Shown here: piece by piece, positions 10,749 to 22,600 of the stretch
Numbering within the stretch: the stretch's first letter is position 1
How the letters are laid out: each line of letters opens with the position of its first letter
Assembly: GCA_020744425.1 (NCBI GenBank)
Contig: JAGMUV010000008.1
Coordinates: 1,302,001 to 1,366,000, forward strand
DNA: 64,000 nt
Reading direction: 5' to 3'
From: Dactylonectria macrodidyma
Taxonomy: Eukaryota; Ascomycota; Sordariomycetes; Hypocreales; Nectriaceae
Program-made: the position numbers and the translations under genes
Notes under the pieces: model-generated
Database searches by the model: none
What the model saw: the letters and a program-made list of their open reading frames with translations, nothing else
What the model was told of the DNA's origin: nothing

Positions 10749-13111
10749 ATGAGATTTCTGCTCCGACTTGGTGGTGCGCGAGCCGCCATTCACCCGGCAT
10801 CTCAAAGAGCTTTCTCAACGGCACCACGACTATGGGCAAATGTCAAACCTGTCGAAGAGATTCTCAAACCTGTCGAACAAACTCTTAAACAGAGTCTTGA
10901 GAAGAGTCTCGAGCAGAGTCTTGATCCAAATGTCGAGGAAAGAAGGCAATCACGCAAAGAGTCCAACAAGCGCTCAAGTTCATCTGTTCCTTCACGAGCT
11001 AAATCTGTAAGCACATGGCTAGTCGATCAACTCAGGTTACTTACAAGGCTTAGGTGAGCAAGGGCCATGACCCAACATCACGCCTCCGTCTGGACACCAA
11101 GAAAAAGTATACCGGACGCCATGCCGTGTTCCGATCTACCGTCCTGTCCCGTTTCCAAGCCGTTTTGGCACGCATCAGCACCTCTGAGGTGTCTATGTCT
11201 GGCGTCGGCGAGGATGAGCTCAACCGACAGGCCTCCTTGTTCATGGATGTCCTAGACCAAGCTTTTCTAATGGCAGAGCAAAACATTACACGGAGAGACA
11301 AGAACCCTCTGTTTTGGAACCTCCGAGATGCCTTTATCCTCAAGGACCTCAAGGGTCTCAGCAACGAGATTCAGTACTCATTTCAATCGTTCCTAATCCG
11401 GCAGCGCTTCTCCAAAGGACTGGAGGAGAGCCACAAACGTTTGCTCGATTTCCGATTCCCCCATGAGTGGTTTCCCGCAACGCGAGCATTACAGCGTACC
11501 ATTCATGTCCATGTCGGGCCGACCAACTCGGGCAAGACATATCGAGCACTTAAAGCACTGGAAAACTCAAAACGAGGCGTCTACGCCGGACCACTTCGAC
11601 TCCTCGCCAACGAAGTCTACCAGCGACTCACGGCCAAAGGCGTCCCGTGCGCTCTCATCACCGGAGAGGAAGTGCGGATCCCCGACCACACCGATCAGTA
11701 TTTTTCCAGCTGCACTGTGGAAATGACGCCTCTCAACGAAAGGTTTGACGTCGCTGTCATCGACGAGATCCAGATGATAGGAGATCCAGATCGTGGCACG
11801 GCTTGGACCACTGCTCTATTGGGTGTCCAGGCCAAGGAGGTTCACGTGTGTGGCGAAGAACGTACCGTCAAGCTCATCCAGTCACTGTGTGCCAGCATTG
11901 GAGACGAATGCATTGTCCACCGATACGAGCGACTGAGCCCGCTCGAGGCCATGGACACTGCTCTTGACGGAGATTTTAATCAACTTGAAAAAGGCGATGC
12001 CATTGTCGCCTTTAGTCGGCTCAACCTGCACACCCTGAAGCGAGCGATTGAGAAGCACACGGGACGACGCTGTGCCATCATCTACGGCTCCTTGCCCCCT
12101 GAAGTGCGTGTCCAGCAGGCGGCGCTGTTCAACGATCCTGACAACGACTACGACTTTGTTGTGGCCAGCGACGCCATCGGCATGGGCTTGAACCTCGAGA
12201 TCCGGCGAGTCATTCTCGAATCCGTCACCAAGTATGACGGGAGCCAGAACCGAATGCTCACCTTTCCCGAACTGAAACAAATTGGCGGCCGCGCTGGACG
12301 ATACCGGACGGCCCGCAACGCCACGGAATTCATTCCTGATGCCGATATTGAGGAGCAAAAGGTTGGCTACGTCACCGCCATGGATCGCGCAGATTTGCGA
12401 ACCATTCACCGAGCTTTTGACAGCCCGGTTGACGACCTCAAAATTGCCTACATCTCTCCCCCCGCAGTCGCAATAGAGCGCTTCGCGTCTTACTTCCCCA
12501 AGGACACACCTCTGTCCTTTATCCTAATGCGAATCCGAGAGTTGGCCATGATCGGTGAGAATTATGCTCTCGGCATCCCCGTCGAGACTCTAGAGATTGC
12601 GGACGCCATCCAAGACATTCCTTTGAGCATCTACGACAGACTGACGCTATGCCACGTGCCGGTGACGGTCAGAGCCGAGAAGTCACTGGAGACGCTCCGC
12701 GCCCTGGCCAGCATCATTGCAAACAATGAAAACGGAGACCTTCTCAAGATTCAGGCGATTCCCCTCGAATTTTTGGACCTGCAGCAGTCGAATTTCAAGG
12801 GCACTCCGCAGCAATTCCTCTACAAGCTCGAATCGCTCCACGTCGCCCTCAACCAGTACGTCTGGCTGTCGTACCGATACGAGGGCATGTTCCGGGATCA
12901 AGCCCTGGCGTTCCATATCCGCAGCCTAGTCGAGCAGCGGTTGATTGAGACGCTGGAGACTTTGGACTTTACCGACGAGGATCTAGAGTACCAGCGACAG
13001 AGCAAGCGACTCCGAGCACATAGCCTGGAGCAGACGAAGACGGCCCTGGGGGTGGAGGATCCGGAGTATGAAGAGGCTTCGGACAAAGCCGCAGTTGCGC
13101 CAAGTGGCTAA
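10749..13111 (+). CDS. SUV3: Mitochondrial ATP-dependent RNA helicase SUV3
   Basis: Exons 10749-11006 and 11054-13111 encode 771 residues. SUV3 is the helicase of the mitochondrial RNA degradosome and, with the RNase Dss1 in yeast, degrades and processes mitochondrial RNA. The helicase core shows motif I GPTNSGKT (about residue 240), the non-DEAD motif II DEIQ (about 322), the motif V region ASDAIGMGLNL and motif VI QIGGRAGRY. The first exon encodes an Arg/Ala-rich presequence-like N-terminus (MRFLLRLGGARAAIHPASQR) expected for import, then a low-complexity stretch of short repeats (KPVEEILKPVEQTLK, KSLEQSLD). The C-terminal SUV3 domain is complete. The second exon opens with GTG as an internal Val codon, not a start. 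Length and motif order match the family. Confidence 0.93.
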
Positions 13112-14011
13112 AGGATTTGAAGCTAGAAATGGAGTCCCCTCGGGAGCTATCTTGGGTACCTGGGAAGCGTGTATGAGGTATGAGGTACAAGAGAAGGCGA
13201 CACTGAACGAACGTCACGTTGGCATGTACTGCATGTTGGTTACTTGAATCGGACTGATGACTGTAAAATATCGATAGACTAGGATTGAATATCCTGAATG
13301 TAATTGTCATGTATCATTACTCCAAACAGAGCTGGGCACACTCGGGACGAGCCATGTCCTAGTTGTTCGACATGATACGCTAGACTCACTAGCATTCGCC
13401 GTTCTAGCACTTGACGCCACCGACTAAGGCTGAGTTTCTAGATCAGCCCCTTTAATTGGGCACTTCCATATTATGACGGCACCACATCAAGGGAGCTACG
13501 ACGATAGCAGCTCTCTAGCCAATGCCAGTTGGCGCGTTTGATACCAGCAGCATTGCAAGCACGTCTGCAGAATAGGCGTTTCAGCCTCGCCAGGGGGGGC
13601 GCCCAACTGACAGCCGCTAAGTCCCCTAAAATAAAGCTCCCCCCGGGAGTCTAGGCCGATTTACAGGGGGCCGGCATGATCCGCATGGGGGCAGCTCGAC
13701 CCCAGCCAGTCATCTGGATACAGTGGGGCCCCCGCCCTAAGGGCCTAAAACCGTGGCGATTGCCCTTCCAAGACAAACGGCTTTGTTCTTCCAGGCGACC
13801 GCTCCTACCTTCAACTTTCAACCTCGCAGGATTGACTTGTCTAACAGGTTACAACCGAGCTTCGTTTCTTTCGCCCCAGCACGCCAGCGCCCACAGTGTG
13901 GGATCCTCACCGGTTAGGCCTCGAGATCTGGCTACGGAAGTCTTGCGAAACTCCCATCTCCCTTCGTTGAGCCGCATCTCAGCCGCACAAGTCACAGATC
14001 CCAGATCACAG
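13112..14011. other. Intergenic, 900 bp with long 5' leader
   Basis: Contains the SUV3 3' flank and the promoter/leader of the phosphatase gene. From 13676 the phosphatase frame is open upstream of the chosen ATG, but the implied residues look like random translation, so I treat it as 5' UTR. A CT-rich stretch near 13780-13850 resembles fungal transcription start regions. Confidence 0.45.
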
Positions 14012-15007
14012 ATGGATGCCTCAGCTACACAGATGGAGGGACTGCAGATTGACCGTCCATCGTCGGTCGCCAGGAATGCCATCCCAGCTGCTCCCTACAG
14101 CCTTCGGCCCCCTAGCCCTCCCTTCATTCACATCCCCCCATCAGGCAACGGCAGCGCTGATGATCCTCTCCCGGGCCTCATGCCGTCATACGCCGACGTC
14201 GACCCAAGCCAGCTGACCAGTAGTGACCTCGACATCATCACCCAAAACGCCAGGCAGGTTGCCACCGACAACGCCGCCGACTGGTCCTACGAGCAGCGCC
14301 GCGAGGCTCAGCCCTTGCTGGATTTTCTCTACCTGGGCCCGAACAGCGTCGTTCGTGACCAGGCCTTTCTGCAGCGCGAGGGAATCACCATGCTCCTCGT
14401 CACCCGTGATGCAAGAATGGCACACGCCCCACTCATGAGCGTCGAAAAGGCATCCCACGCTCTGGGTCTCCAAGTCCATTACGTTGACATCGAGGGCCCT
14501 CATCACATGGTCAGCGCATTTCCCGGCATCATCTGCGCCATCAACGACCATCTGCTGGCCGTCTACCACAGCCAACGCCAGAATGAGGACGGCTGCATAA
14601 TGGTCGACTCGTCCTCGTTCCGTCGAGGCAAGGTGCTCATCACCTGCGAAACCGGCAACGACCGGTCCGCTGCCATCGCCGCAGCATACATCATGGCTAT
14701 TTTCGGCAAGGGCATGGTCACCACGGTGCAGTTTATCTGTATCCAACGCTTCTGCTGCTGCTTCGACGAGGACGTCAAGCGCAAGCTCCAGTCGTGGGAA
14801 GATATCCTCCGCGCACGGTCCCAGGTTGCTTTATCGAAGGATATGATGTCGACACCTGGAGTCTCTCCAAACACCTCACACGCCAAGCGTCAAATTGACG
14901 ATTTTATGGACTTGGACGATAGTGACGATGCCACGAATGATTTTGCAACAGATCAAGATCGATTCAATGGGCGAGACGCATTTGCCCCATTTGTTGACCA
15001 GATGTAG
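14012..15007 (+). CDS. Dual-specificity/tyrosine phosphatase-like protein
   Basis: A single open frame of 331 residues from the ATG at 14012. Residues about 100-285 form a dual-specificity phosphatase fold: LLDFLYLGPNSVVRDQAFLQ at its start and the P-loop ITCETGNDRSAA. The catalytic Cys and Arg of Cx5R are present, but the usual preceding His (HC) is Thr, so activity may be reduced, as in STYX-like proteins. The N-terminus is Ser/Pro-rich and disordered; the C-terminal acidic part (DDFMDLDDSDDATND) ends in FAPFVDQM. Substrate unknown. The gene's end is odd: the last 38 codons are followed by an in-frame, diverged copy of themselves after the stop (see repeat). A longer start at 13676 is possible but unlikely. 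Confidence 0.8.
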   Translation: MDASATQMEGLQIDRPSSVARNAIPAAPYSLRPPSPPFIHIPPSGNGSADDPLPGLMPSYADVDPSQLTSSDLDIITQNARQVATDNAADWSYEQRREAQPLLDFLYLGPNSVVRDQAFLQREGITMLLVTRDARMAHAPLMSVEKASHALGLQVHYVDIEGPHHMVSAFPGIICAINDHLLAVYHSQRQNEDGCIMVDSSSFRRGKVLITCETGNDRSAAIAAAYIMAIFGKGMVTTVQFICIQRFCCCFDEDVKRKLQSWEDILRARSQVALSKDMMSTPGVSPNTSHAKRQIDDFMDLDDSDDATNDFATDQDRFNGRDAFAPFVDQM

Positions 15008-15175
15008 TTGAGATTCGGGCTTAGTTTGCACAGGAACAACGGTGCTGGCAATGCTTCTGTGACAGATCGCGATCGACTCGACAGGCCATATACATTTACC
15101 CCTTTTTGGGACCAAATGTAGCTGGAGGTCATGTTTAGTTTGTGCTGGAACAAGTTGGTATTGGCAATGGCTTGG
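14948..15175 (+). repeat. 114-bp tandem duplication spanning the phosphatase stop codon
   Basis: Two consecutive 114-bp copies, 14948-15061 and 15062-15175, are clearly alignable (acagatcaagatcga against acagatcgcgatcga; gaccagatgtag against gaccaaatgtag). The period is a multiple of three, so copy 2 encodes an alternative tail ending FTPFWDQM and a second TAG at 15119-15121, in the same frame as the first stop at 15005-15007. Confidence 0.85.
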
Positions 15176-16278
15176 TTGTTGGCGTTGAGGATTTACGATA
15201 TGAGGCGTATGGTTGCTGAATGGTTTCTTTGTTTCTTTATTTCGATACCCAGTATAAATTAGAGCTTTGTTTTTGCTTCAGAGCTGGATGTGAGGCATGT
15301 GTTGATTGGCGGCCAGGCGAAAAGGAGCTCCCGGTTAGGGGTAAGTTCGTCTGGCAAGATACACTCAAGCGAATATGGATACTCGGCCGTAGGGCTGCAT
15401 CCTAGGACGGAGATGAACGCTCTCATTGGAATGGCTTTTCAGCCTATTAACGACACATTATAGCCAATTAGATGATCGAACAGGTGACGACGAGAGTCCT
15501 CGAAGTAATTCACCCAGTACCACAGCTGTTACGGCTCGGAACACTGCTAATTCAGTCTCTTAGTTGATATGTCCATTCCCATCTCCATTTTTATCTCCAG
15601 TCATTAGTGGGATTTGCTTCACCTCAAGCCTAGGCTGAGTGAAGGCCGAGTTTGCCCTCGCCCTTGATTCACTGTTCCGGTCACCGGCCCCGTTGATCCG
15701 GGCGACCCACTCCGTGACTCCGTGACTCCGCGACTCTTTTCATCTGTCTACTGGTGCGCGCAGCTGGCAACCTGGCAACTTGGCAGCCATAATAAGTCAC
15801 TTGAACATGTCAATGCGACTACATGCTTCAACTCTAGACAACACCGCCAATACATTAGCTGTTGCATGTTACGATCTTCTTTATCTCCCTTCATCACTTG
15901 GACATGGTCTGTTGTGGCCGAGTTCGTCAATCTTTGCTTCTCAACTCGCATCATCCACATTATCGTGATCCCCTCGCGCATCTACCACGGCAGCTAACAT
16001 GGACAACCCGCCTCCTCCTGGGCCATCCAACAACGGCCGACCTTCCATCGAGCCCGGACGAAACTCCTTTTGCGACTTTCGATTTCGTCCGGTGGACTCT
16101 GCTGCCTCTCCAATTCCTCAAGAAATGTTCCTGAGACCTCCTGGAGATCTGGTGGGACATGCGCCTGAGCGAGCCGGACCAGCTGGGATCCGACCCGAGA
16201 GTCGCGCCAGCTCCCACGACTCTCGAGACCCGAATGCTCTCAGGCATTTCTATATACCCTCTTATTCATGTGGCAGCG
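15176..16278. other. Intergenic, 1.1 kb
   Basis: 3' flank of the phosphatase gene and promoter/leader of the next plus-strand gene. A frame starting at 15999 (MDNPPPPGPSNN) is open to the first splice donor but joins the following exon out of frame, so I regard it as leader or a possible upstream ORF. No repeat family recognised. Confidence 0.4.
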
Positions 16279-18828
16279 ATGGATCAACCCCGAGATCTAC
16301 AGGTATGGCGCGTCCACCGCGTGTTGGGACACTGCTAATAGTCAATAGCCTCCTAGTTGGATCGCTATGATCTCGGCATCGGGTTTAGCAACATCGAAGT
16401 GTCGGGCAAACAAGCTTCCAGCGATGCTGAATCCCATCCTGTTGGCACTGTTCTCTCTACACACGGGCTTACCGAAGTCGAGAAGGATGTTGCTGGAGCC
16501 CTCTTCGATCCCGACTTGATCAACTGGGCCTCCGACTCCGAGGTCGACCTTGTCAAAAGTAACGACCCCCAGACGCCAGCATGCACTCCACCAGGAAGAT
16601 CACCCTCTGTCGACGGACCCCGCGCTATCATCTGGGACGAACTCGGCTGGGGCGTCAGATGGATCATCATCAGGGTCCTCAACGACAGCCACCGCTTCGC
16701 CAAGGCCGTCATGATGCTCCTCCGCCTCACGCGCGCGCAAGTCCACGAGTTTGTCGCCGTCTACGTTGCAGACTACCTGAAGTGGCAGGTCTACGACAGC
16801 CACGTCTCTCAGATCCCGTGGGACGACTTGGCAGCGCACGCCAAGGCGATGGGGACCACCGTCCCCGCCTTGATCCACAGGCAGCGGCCGTTGCTGAGCA
16901 CGGATCGAGTCTCGGAGATGGATATTAAGCTTGGCTGTGAGTTTCTGCGCGATCGTCATCTGGAGAATCATGTCCCAGAGCTTGAAGCTTGGTCGGGGGC
17001 GGGCAGGTTGGATTTCATCTCGTTGGCCATCGAGTCGGATATCTTGCAGGACTGTCTCGACAGACAGGCCATTAATAACGCTATTCTTCGGGGATGGGTC
17101 GACATGGAGGCCATCCGAAGAAATGTTGCTGAACGGCAAAAAGAGCATGTTCCGGAGCGACCAGGAAGTCCTTTCTTGGGAACACTGAAGGGCCGGTTGT
17201 CACCAAGCGTAAGAAAACACAGAGAGCCGGAAGAGCCAGAAGGACGAGTTCCAACCACACCCACAAAGAACCCTCCCTCGCACCAAGAGCCACCGGTCGC
17301 CCGCCCTCTTCAACCGGTCATACAACATCGGCTTCCCACTCGAAAAGAGTCCTCGGATCTGCGGCAGGCGATGCGTCGCCAGTTTCCGCAACACTACCCG
17401 CACATCAGCGGCGCCATCACGGGGACCTTTATCGAGGAGAACCGGCCCGTGAAGCCTTTCGGGACCACAGCGCTGCACGTTGTTCGGCATCCCAATACGG
17501 CGGCACATGCTCGTGCTGATGCCAGGAATGGGCCAAATGTCGCTGCCGTGCCCGCGCAGACGAACCCAGTCGCTCGCCCAGCGCCGTCCGCTTCGTTCAG
17601 CACGCATGCGAATCAAGCGGCCCGGCCAAGCGCTGAAGGATTTCCAGGTGCTAAACCGAGCAGCAACAACCGACGCGTGGGTGCATTCACAGCTCATCTC
17701 CCAAGTCCAGTTCAGTCCTCGGTGGGTTTGGTGTCCAAGGTTGGAAGTCCCGCCGCTCAAGGTCCCAAACGATTAGATCGATACACGGCTTCCACAGCGG
17801 GAAGTGCCTCGCCCAACGGATACACCTCCGTCAAGTCATCCGTGTTTCCTCACGGCAGCGTTTTTGGACAACAGAGCGGCTTGTCTCGCCCTTCCCAGGC
17901 CTCAAAACCCGTTGGACCCTCCAGTCTTCTCAACAGCCAGGCGCCGTGGCATCAAAAGAAGCTCTCTGCAGGCGGTCTCGAGAACAGCCAAGACCGCGAA
18001 ACAATCCCGTCTGTCTAGAATACAGATGATGAAGACGATGGGCTTTTCGACTTTGCCCCCAAGGAGGCGGAGAGCGATTCTGATTATCAACCCAAGCGAG
18101 TGAAGAAGACACCCAAGAAGCCGTCTGCAATGCAGAAAAGGGGAAAATTGCAACTTTCCACGGACAGCCAAGGCACCAAAAAAGCGATGTCAAACGTTTC
18201 TGCATCTTCCGTCACCTCTGGACGACCAAGTGGAAAAGGACGGAAGAAATCGCCGGCCGATCAGGCCAACGCCGCTGCTATTCCAAGCTCTTCAGACAAT
18301 GGACAACCATCGTCCTCAGCTGAACAAGTCCCAATGACCCCAGCAACTTCGGGCAAGAGCGAGCCGCTCTTCGGAATGTACCGAAACTCCCACATGCCCA
18401 GCTCGCTCGCCCGCACCAACGAAGCCTTCTACGCCTGGTCCGCCGACGACGCGACCTTTGCTGCAATCTCTGTCCGGGCGCACTTTGCAGAGAAAGCCGA
18501 CCGCATCGTCCCGCTTCCACCAAGCAGCCATAGCAGGGATTTGGACTTGTCCAAGCAGTCTGAGGTGTTTCAGCAGCTGAAGCAGGAGTTTGCTGGCGTC
18601 GAGAATCACCACAAGGCTGTCGTGGCGCAAGACGCCAGGCGGGCCAAGTTCGCGGGGTGCGCTGATATGGCTGTGTATGCCTGCCAAGCAGAGGAAGCTT
18701 TCTTTGCCATCAATCAGACGGGGGTTCGAGATGGTGAGGGAAGTACGATAGGAGGGTTTGATGTGTCAATGGAGGACGCAGGGTCCATTGAAGAGGATAC
18801 TCCTATGCCAGATGCTCCCCCAATTTAG
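16279..18828 (+). CDS. Large, mostly disordered fungal protein of unknown function
   Basis: Exons 16279-16302, 16357-17974 and 18026-18828 give 814 residues. The start MDQPRDLQ is chosen because it alone joins the second exon in frame. Residues about 90-270 look folded and helical (WDELGWGVRWIIIRVLNDSH, LRLTRAQVHEFVAVYVADYL), perhaps a globular domain I do not recognise. The rest is Pro/Ser/Ala-rich and disordered, with a basic NLS-like stretch (YQPKRVKKTPKKP) suggesting nuclear location, and a helical block near the C-terminus (FYAWSADDATFAAISVRAHF). The second intron (51 nt, multiple of three) has a weak donor, gtctcg; without splicing the frame meets a TAG at 18016, so the C-terminal 270 residues depend on that intron or on readthrough. 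Confidence 0.6.
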
Positions 18829-19659
18829 ACACCTCCATATGCAAGGATGGCGTATCTACACTGGTTTTCTTTTGTAGCATTGCATTCGAGGGCCGGGGTT
18901 TAGGATAAGATGTCAACAAGCTGTTCGATGGCGGCTTTTGGCTTGCATTCAGTAGGCGATATAGGGTAATGGTGTCGTGAATACATACAGTTTGCAGACA
19001 CGAATGGTGCCTCGGAGGTGGCCGTCTTTGGAATTCCTGACCAGTACTGGAGTAAACAGAGGGTTTTGATATCTGTCTGGAGACTGCCTTTCCTTGTTGT
19101 ATGGCTGTTTGAGATAATGGCTCGTCCATTTCGCTATACTAACCAGATGGCAACGCTTGAGAAAGCCATATGGCGAATTTTCTGTCGAACAAAAATAGAA
19201 TACACCCCTTTAAATAGAGCCCATTAGTAGGGGGGTGTATGGTAGACCACGAAATACAGCCCTGTGGTGATCAGTTTTGTGGAGGTTGGCCATTTCAGTC
19301 GGCTTCTGTCGTGATGACACTGTTTGCTAGCCACATGGCACCACTGCAACTACCCGCCTATTACACCCCGAATGCACACAACCAAATCCCCCTAATTTAT
19401 TGAAATAATTAGGATGTGTCAGAGTGAATCATGTGTTTTTGCACCGCAGCGATTGTGTGTTTGCTTGCCACGTGCTTGCCTGCCTGCCTGCCACCTACCT
19501 TCTGCAACACGCTACACGGCTTTCTTCCTCCCACAGCATCAACTCTACTGCTTATCGGATCGAAATCGCCACTCGGAATCACCAAAAATCTCTTGGATAT
19601 CAGCGGCTTGTTCACTTGCCACATCCAATGTTGCACACCAGCTGCAACGAATCGTCACG
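18829..19659. other. Intergenic, 831 bp
   Basis: 3' flank of the disordered-protein gene and promoter/leader of DCL1. The DCL1 frame is open upstream to 19414, but that part lacks family similarity and is treated as leader. No RNA gene seen. Confidence 0.5.
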
Positions 19660-22600
19660 ATGGACCCCGAAGACCTCATTTGCCTGTCGCCCACAAAGCA
19701 GGCCAAGCCCGTTGCGACAAGAGATTCCCTCAAAAGACCTATAGATCTTGTTGAAACTGACAGCAATGAGGGAGAGGCACTGAACAGCGGTGTAGTCAAA
19801 CCATCTCCGCCAGAAGAAGTCGACCGAATCATTCCCCTCGTCCAACCAGAAAACGAACACGAGCCCGACGACGACGACGACGACGAAGACGAAGACGAAG
19901 ATGACCCCTACCGCCTGACAGTCAACCCAGAACGACCAAAAAGGGTGACTGAAAAGAAACGTCTCGACACTGCTGCCTTCCAATCATGGATTACCAAGAA
20001 TCAACATGAAGTCACCAAGAAAGCCTCGCAAGCGGCCAAGAACATTTCCAACCACTCTGTGGCGTACTTGGTCAAAGAGAGCGAGGATAGAAAGATTATC
20101 GCGACGCCAAGAGAATACCAGACGGAGTTGTTCGAGCGGGCCAAGAAGAAGAACACTATCGTGGTGCTGGACACTGGTTTGTCGGTTCCTCTCAGGCAAG
20201 GCGTTTCTAACCATTTTAGGCTCTGGAAAGACCTTGATCGCGGCCCTTTTGCTGCGACATACCCTCGAACAGGAGCTGGAAGACCGCGTGACTCGACCAC
20301 AAAAGAAGGTCGCCTTTTTCTTGGTTGAAAAAGTCGCCCTGTGCTTCCAGCAATTTGCCGTCTTAAGCTGCAACTTGGCGTACCCAGTAACGAAATTCTA
20401 CGGCGATGCGACCCTAATGATGAAGACGAAAGAGTTTTGGGATACACAGATCGAAGAAAACATGATTATAGTCTGCACAGCCCAGATCCTTCTCGACTGT
20501 CTTTCCAACGGCTTCATCAGGATGAACCAGATCAACTTGCTCATATTCGACGAGGCACACCACGCCAAAAAGAACCATCCATACGCTCGCATCATCAAAG
20601 ACCACTACATCCGCGAGAACGAAGAGCGACCTCGAGTCTTGGGCATGACTGCTTCGCCTGTGGATTGCCAGACGAGAGATGTCAAGGTGGCAGCCGCTGA
20701 GCTTGAAAGCATGCTCTGCAGCGAGATTGCGACCCTCTCCGACGAAGTTGTGGCTCATTCTGACGCACACAAACAAAAGGTAATTGAGACCAAGGAGACG
20801 TATGCTCGACTAGAAAACCCTAATGACTCGGCGACCGAGTTGTGGCACAAGGTTTTTGAACAGATTTCTTGCAACGTCCAGTTCCGATCGTCGCTGGAGC
20901 TCACCAAAGAAGCATCCTCCTCACTTGGCCGCTGGTGCGCAGACCGGTATTGGAAGCTGCTTATTACTGACGCTGAAACGGCTCGACTTGCAGCCAGGAC
21001 AGACAGAGACTACATGCACGACGCTTCCTCGTCCCAGGCTGAGGGTGCAATTGAGGCTATCCGAACTATTCAAAACATTATTGACGGCCATGAGTTGGGG
21101 CCAATTCAGCCAGCGTCAACAGAATTGTCGTCCAAGGTCAAGCGGCTGCAGGAAATTTTGAAGGAAGCCTTTGTCGATCAGTACACGAGTGGTCGACGGT
21201 GCATCGTCTTCGTGGAAAAGCGATTCACGGCGTGTCTTCTTTCCGATCTCTTTTCGCAGCCAGACATGATGATCCCAGGGATGACTTGCTCATACATGGT
21301 GAGTTTAGGAGTCGAGTTGTCAGACTGGTTGCTGATATCCATAGGTTGGATGCCAATCTGCCACGGCGAATTACGGCAATATGTCTTTTCGTGACCAAGT
21401 GGTGGCTCTTCAGCGATTCAAACGAGGCGAAACAAATTGTCTATTTGCTACGCCCGTCGCAGAGGAGGGGATTGACATTCCTGAATGCGACCTGGTCATT
21501 CGATTCGATCTTTACAATTCGGCCATACAGTACCTTCAGTCAAAGGGACGAGCGCGACAAGCCAACTCGAGGTACATTATGATGCTTGAGGAAGGAAACA
21601 TGAAACAGCTCCGAATTCTTCACCAAGCAACGCGAGACGCCACTGCTCTTCGGCGCTTTTGCGCAGCCCTCCCTGCTGACCGGAAGTTGCAGGACCAGGC
21701 TGTTGATGCCGTGGCAGCTGCACAGTACGAACAGGGTGGCCAAAAGGTGTACGAAGTGCCAACAACAGGAGCACGCCTCACGTACGCTCACAGCCTCGAG
21801 GTCTTGGCCAAGTTTGTCTCCTCCATCATCCCTGGAGACATCAGCTCGAAACCAGAGTACATCGTCACAACATTTGGGTCAAAATTCATTGCTGATGTCA
21901 TCCTCCCTGACTCCTCGCCTATAAAGTCGATGCCCGGCTTTCCACAGCGAAGCAAGATGCTGGCGAGAAGCTCTGCAGCCTTTGAGATGTGCGTCGCCTT
22001 GATTCAAAAGACGTATGTCAATGGTCACCTTCAGCCTGTTTTCGCAAAGAAGCTGCCCGCCATGCGCAACGCACGACTGGCCGTAAGCTCCAACAAAAAG
22101 GCCGATTATAACATGCTGCTCAAACCAAAGATCTGGTCCGAGCTGGGCACAGTGATTTCGGAGCTGTACGCAACAGCGCTAGTCCTCGATAACCCAGATG
22201 CTCTTGGGCGGCAAAGTCGGCCGATGCTATTGCTTTCGCGGCAAAAGATTCCCCAACTGCCAGACGTTCCATTGTTTCTTGGTAACGGTCAATCGTCGCA
22301 TGCAAAGCTAGTCGCTTACGAACAACCTGTTAAACTAACTGCAGAGAATGTCCAGGGACTTGCTAACTTCACGCTCAAAGTGTTTGAAGATGTATTCAGC
22401 AAGGAGTACGATGCCAAAGCACAGGACATTCCTTACTTCCTAGCCCCCTGCGTCGAGAACCACGGAGAAGTTTTGAAAAATGGCCATGCACAGATTGATT
22501 GGCCAGTGGTAAAAACGGTAACGGAAAATGAGAAACTTGAGTGGGAGAATGCGTCCGAAGACTTCTTCTATGACAAGTTCGTCACTGACCCGCACTCTGG

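Noticed and set aside
13676..14011. Upstream 112-codon extension of the phosphatase gene
   Set aside because: Residue composition looks like random translation and it is Pro/Arg/Ser-rich leader-like; the ATG at 14012 starts a more typical N-terminus.
16351..16359. Apparent in-frame TAG joining a 15999 start to the long exon
   Set aside because: Starting at the ATG at 16279 and using the acceptor ending at 16356 removes the stop and joins the frames without a break, so no readthrough is needed there.
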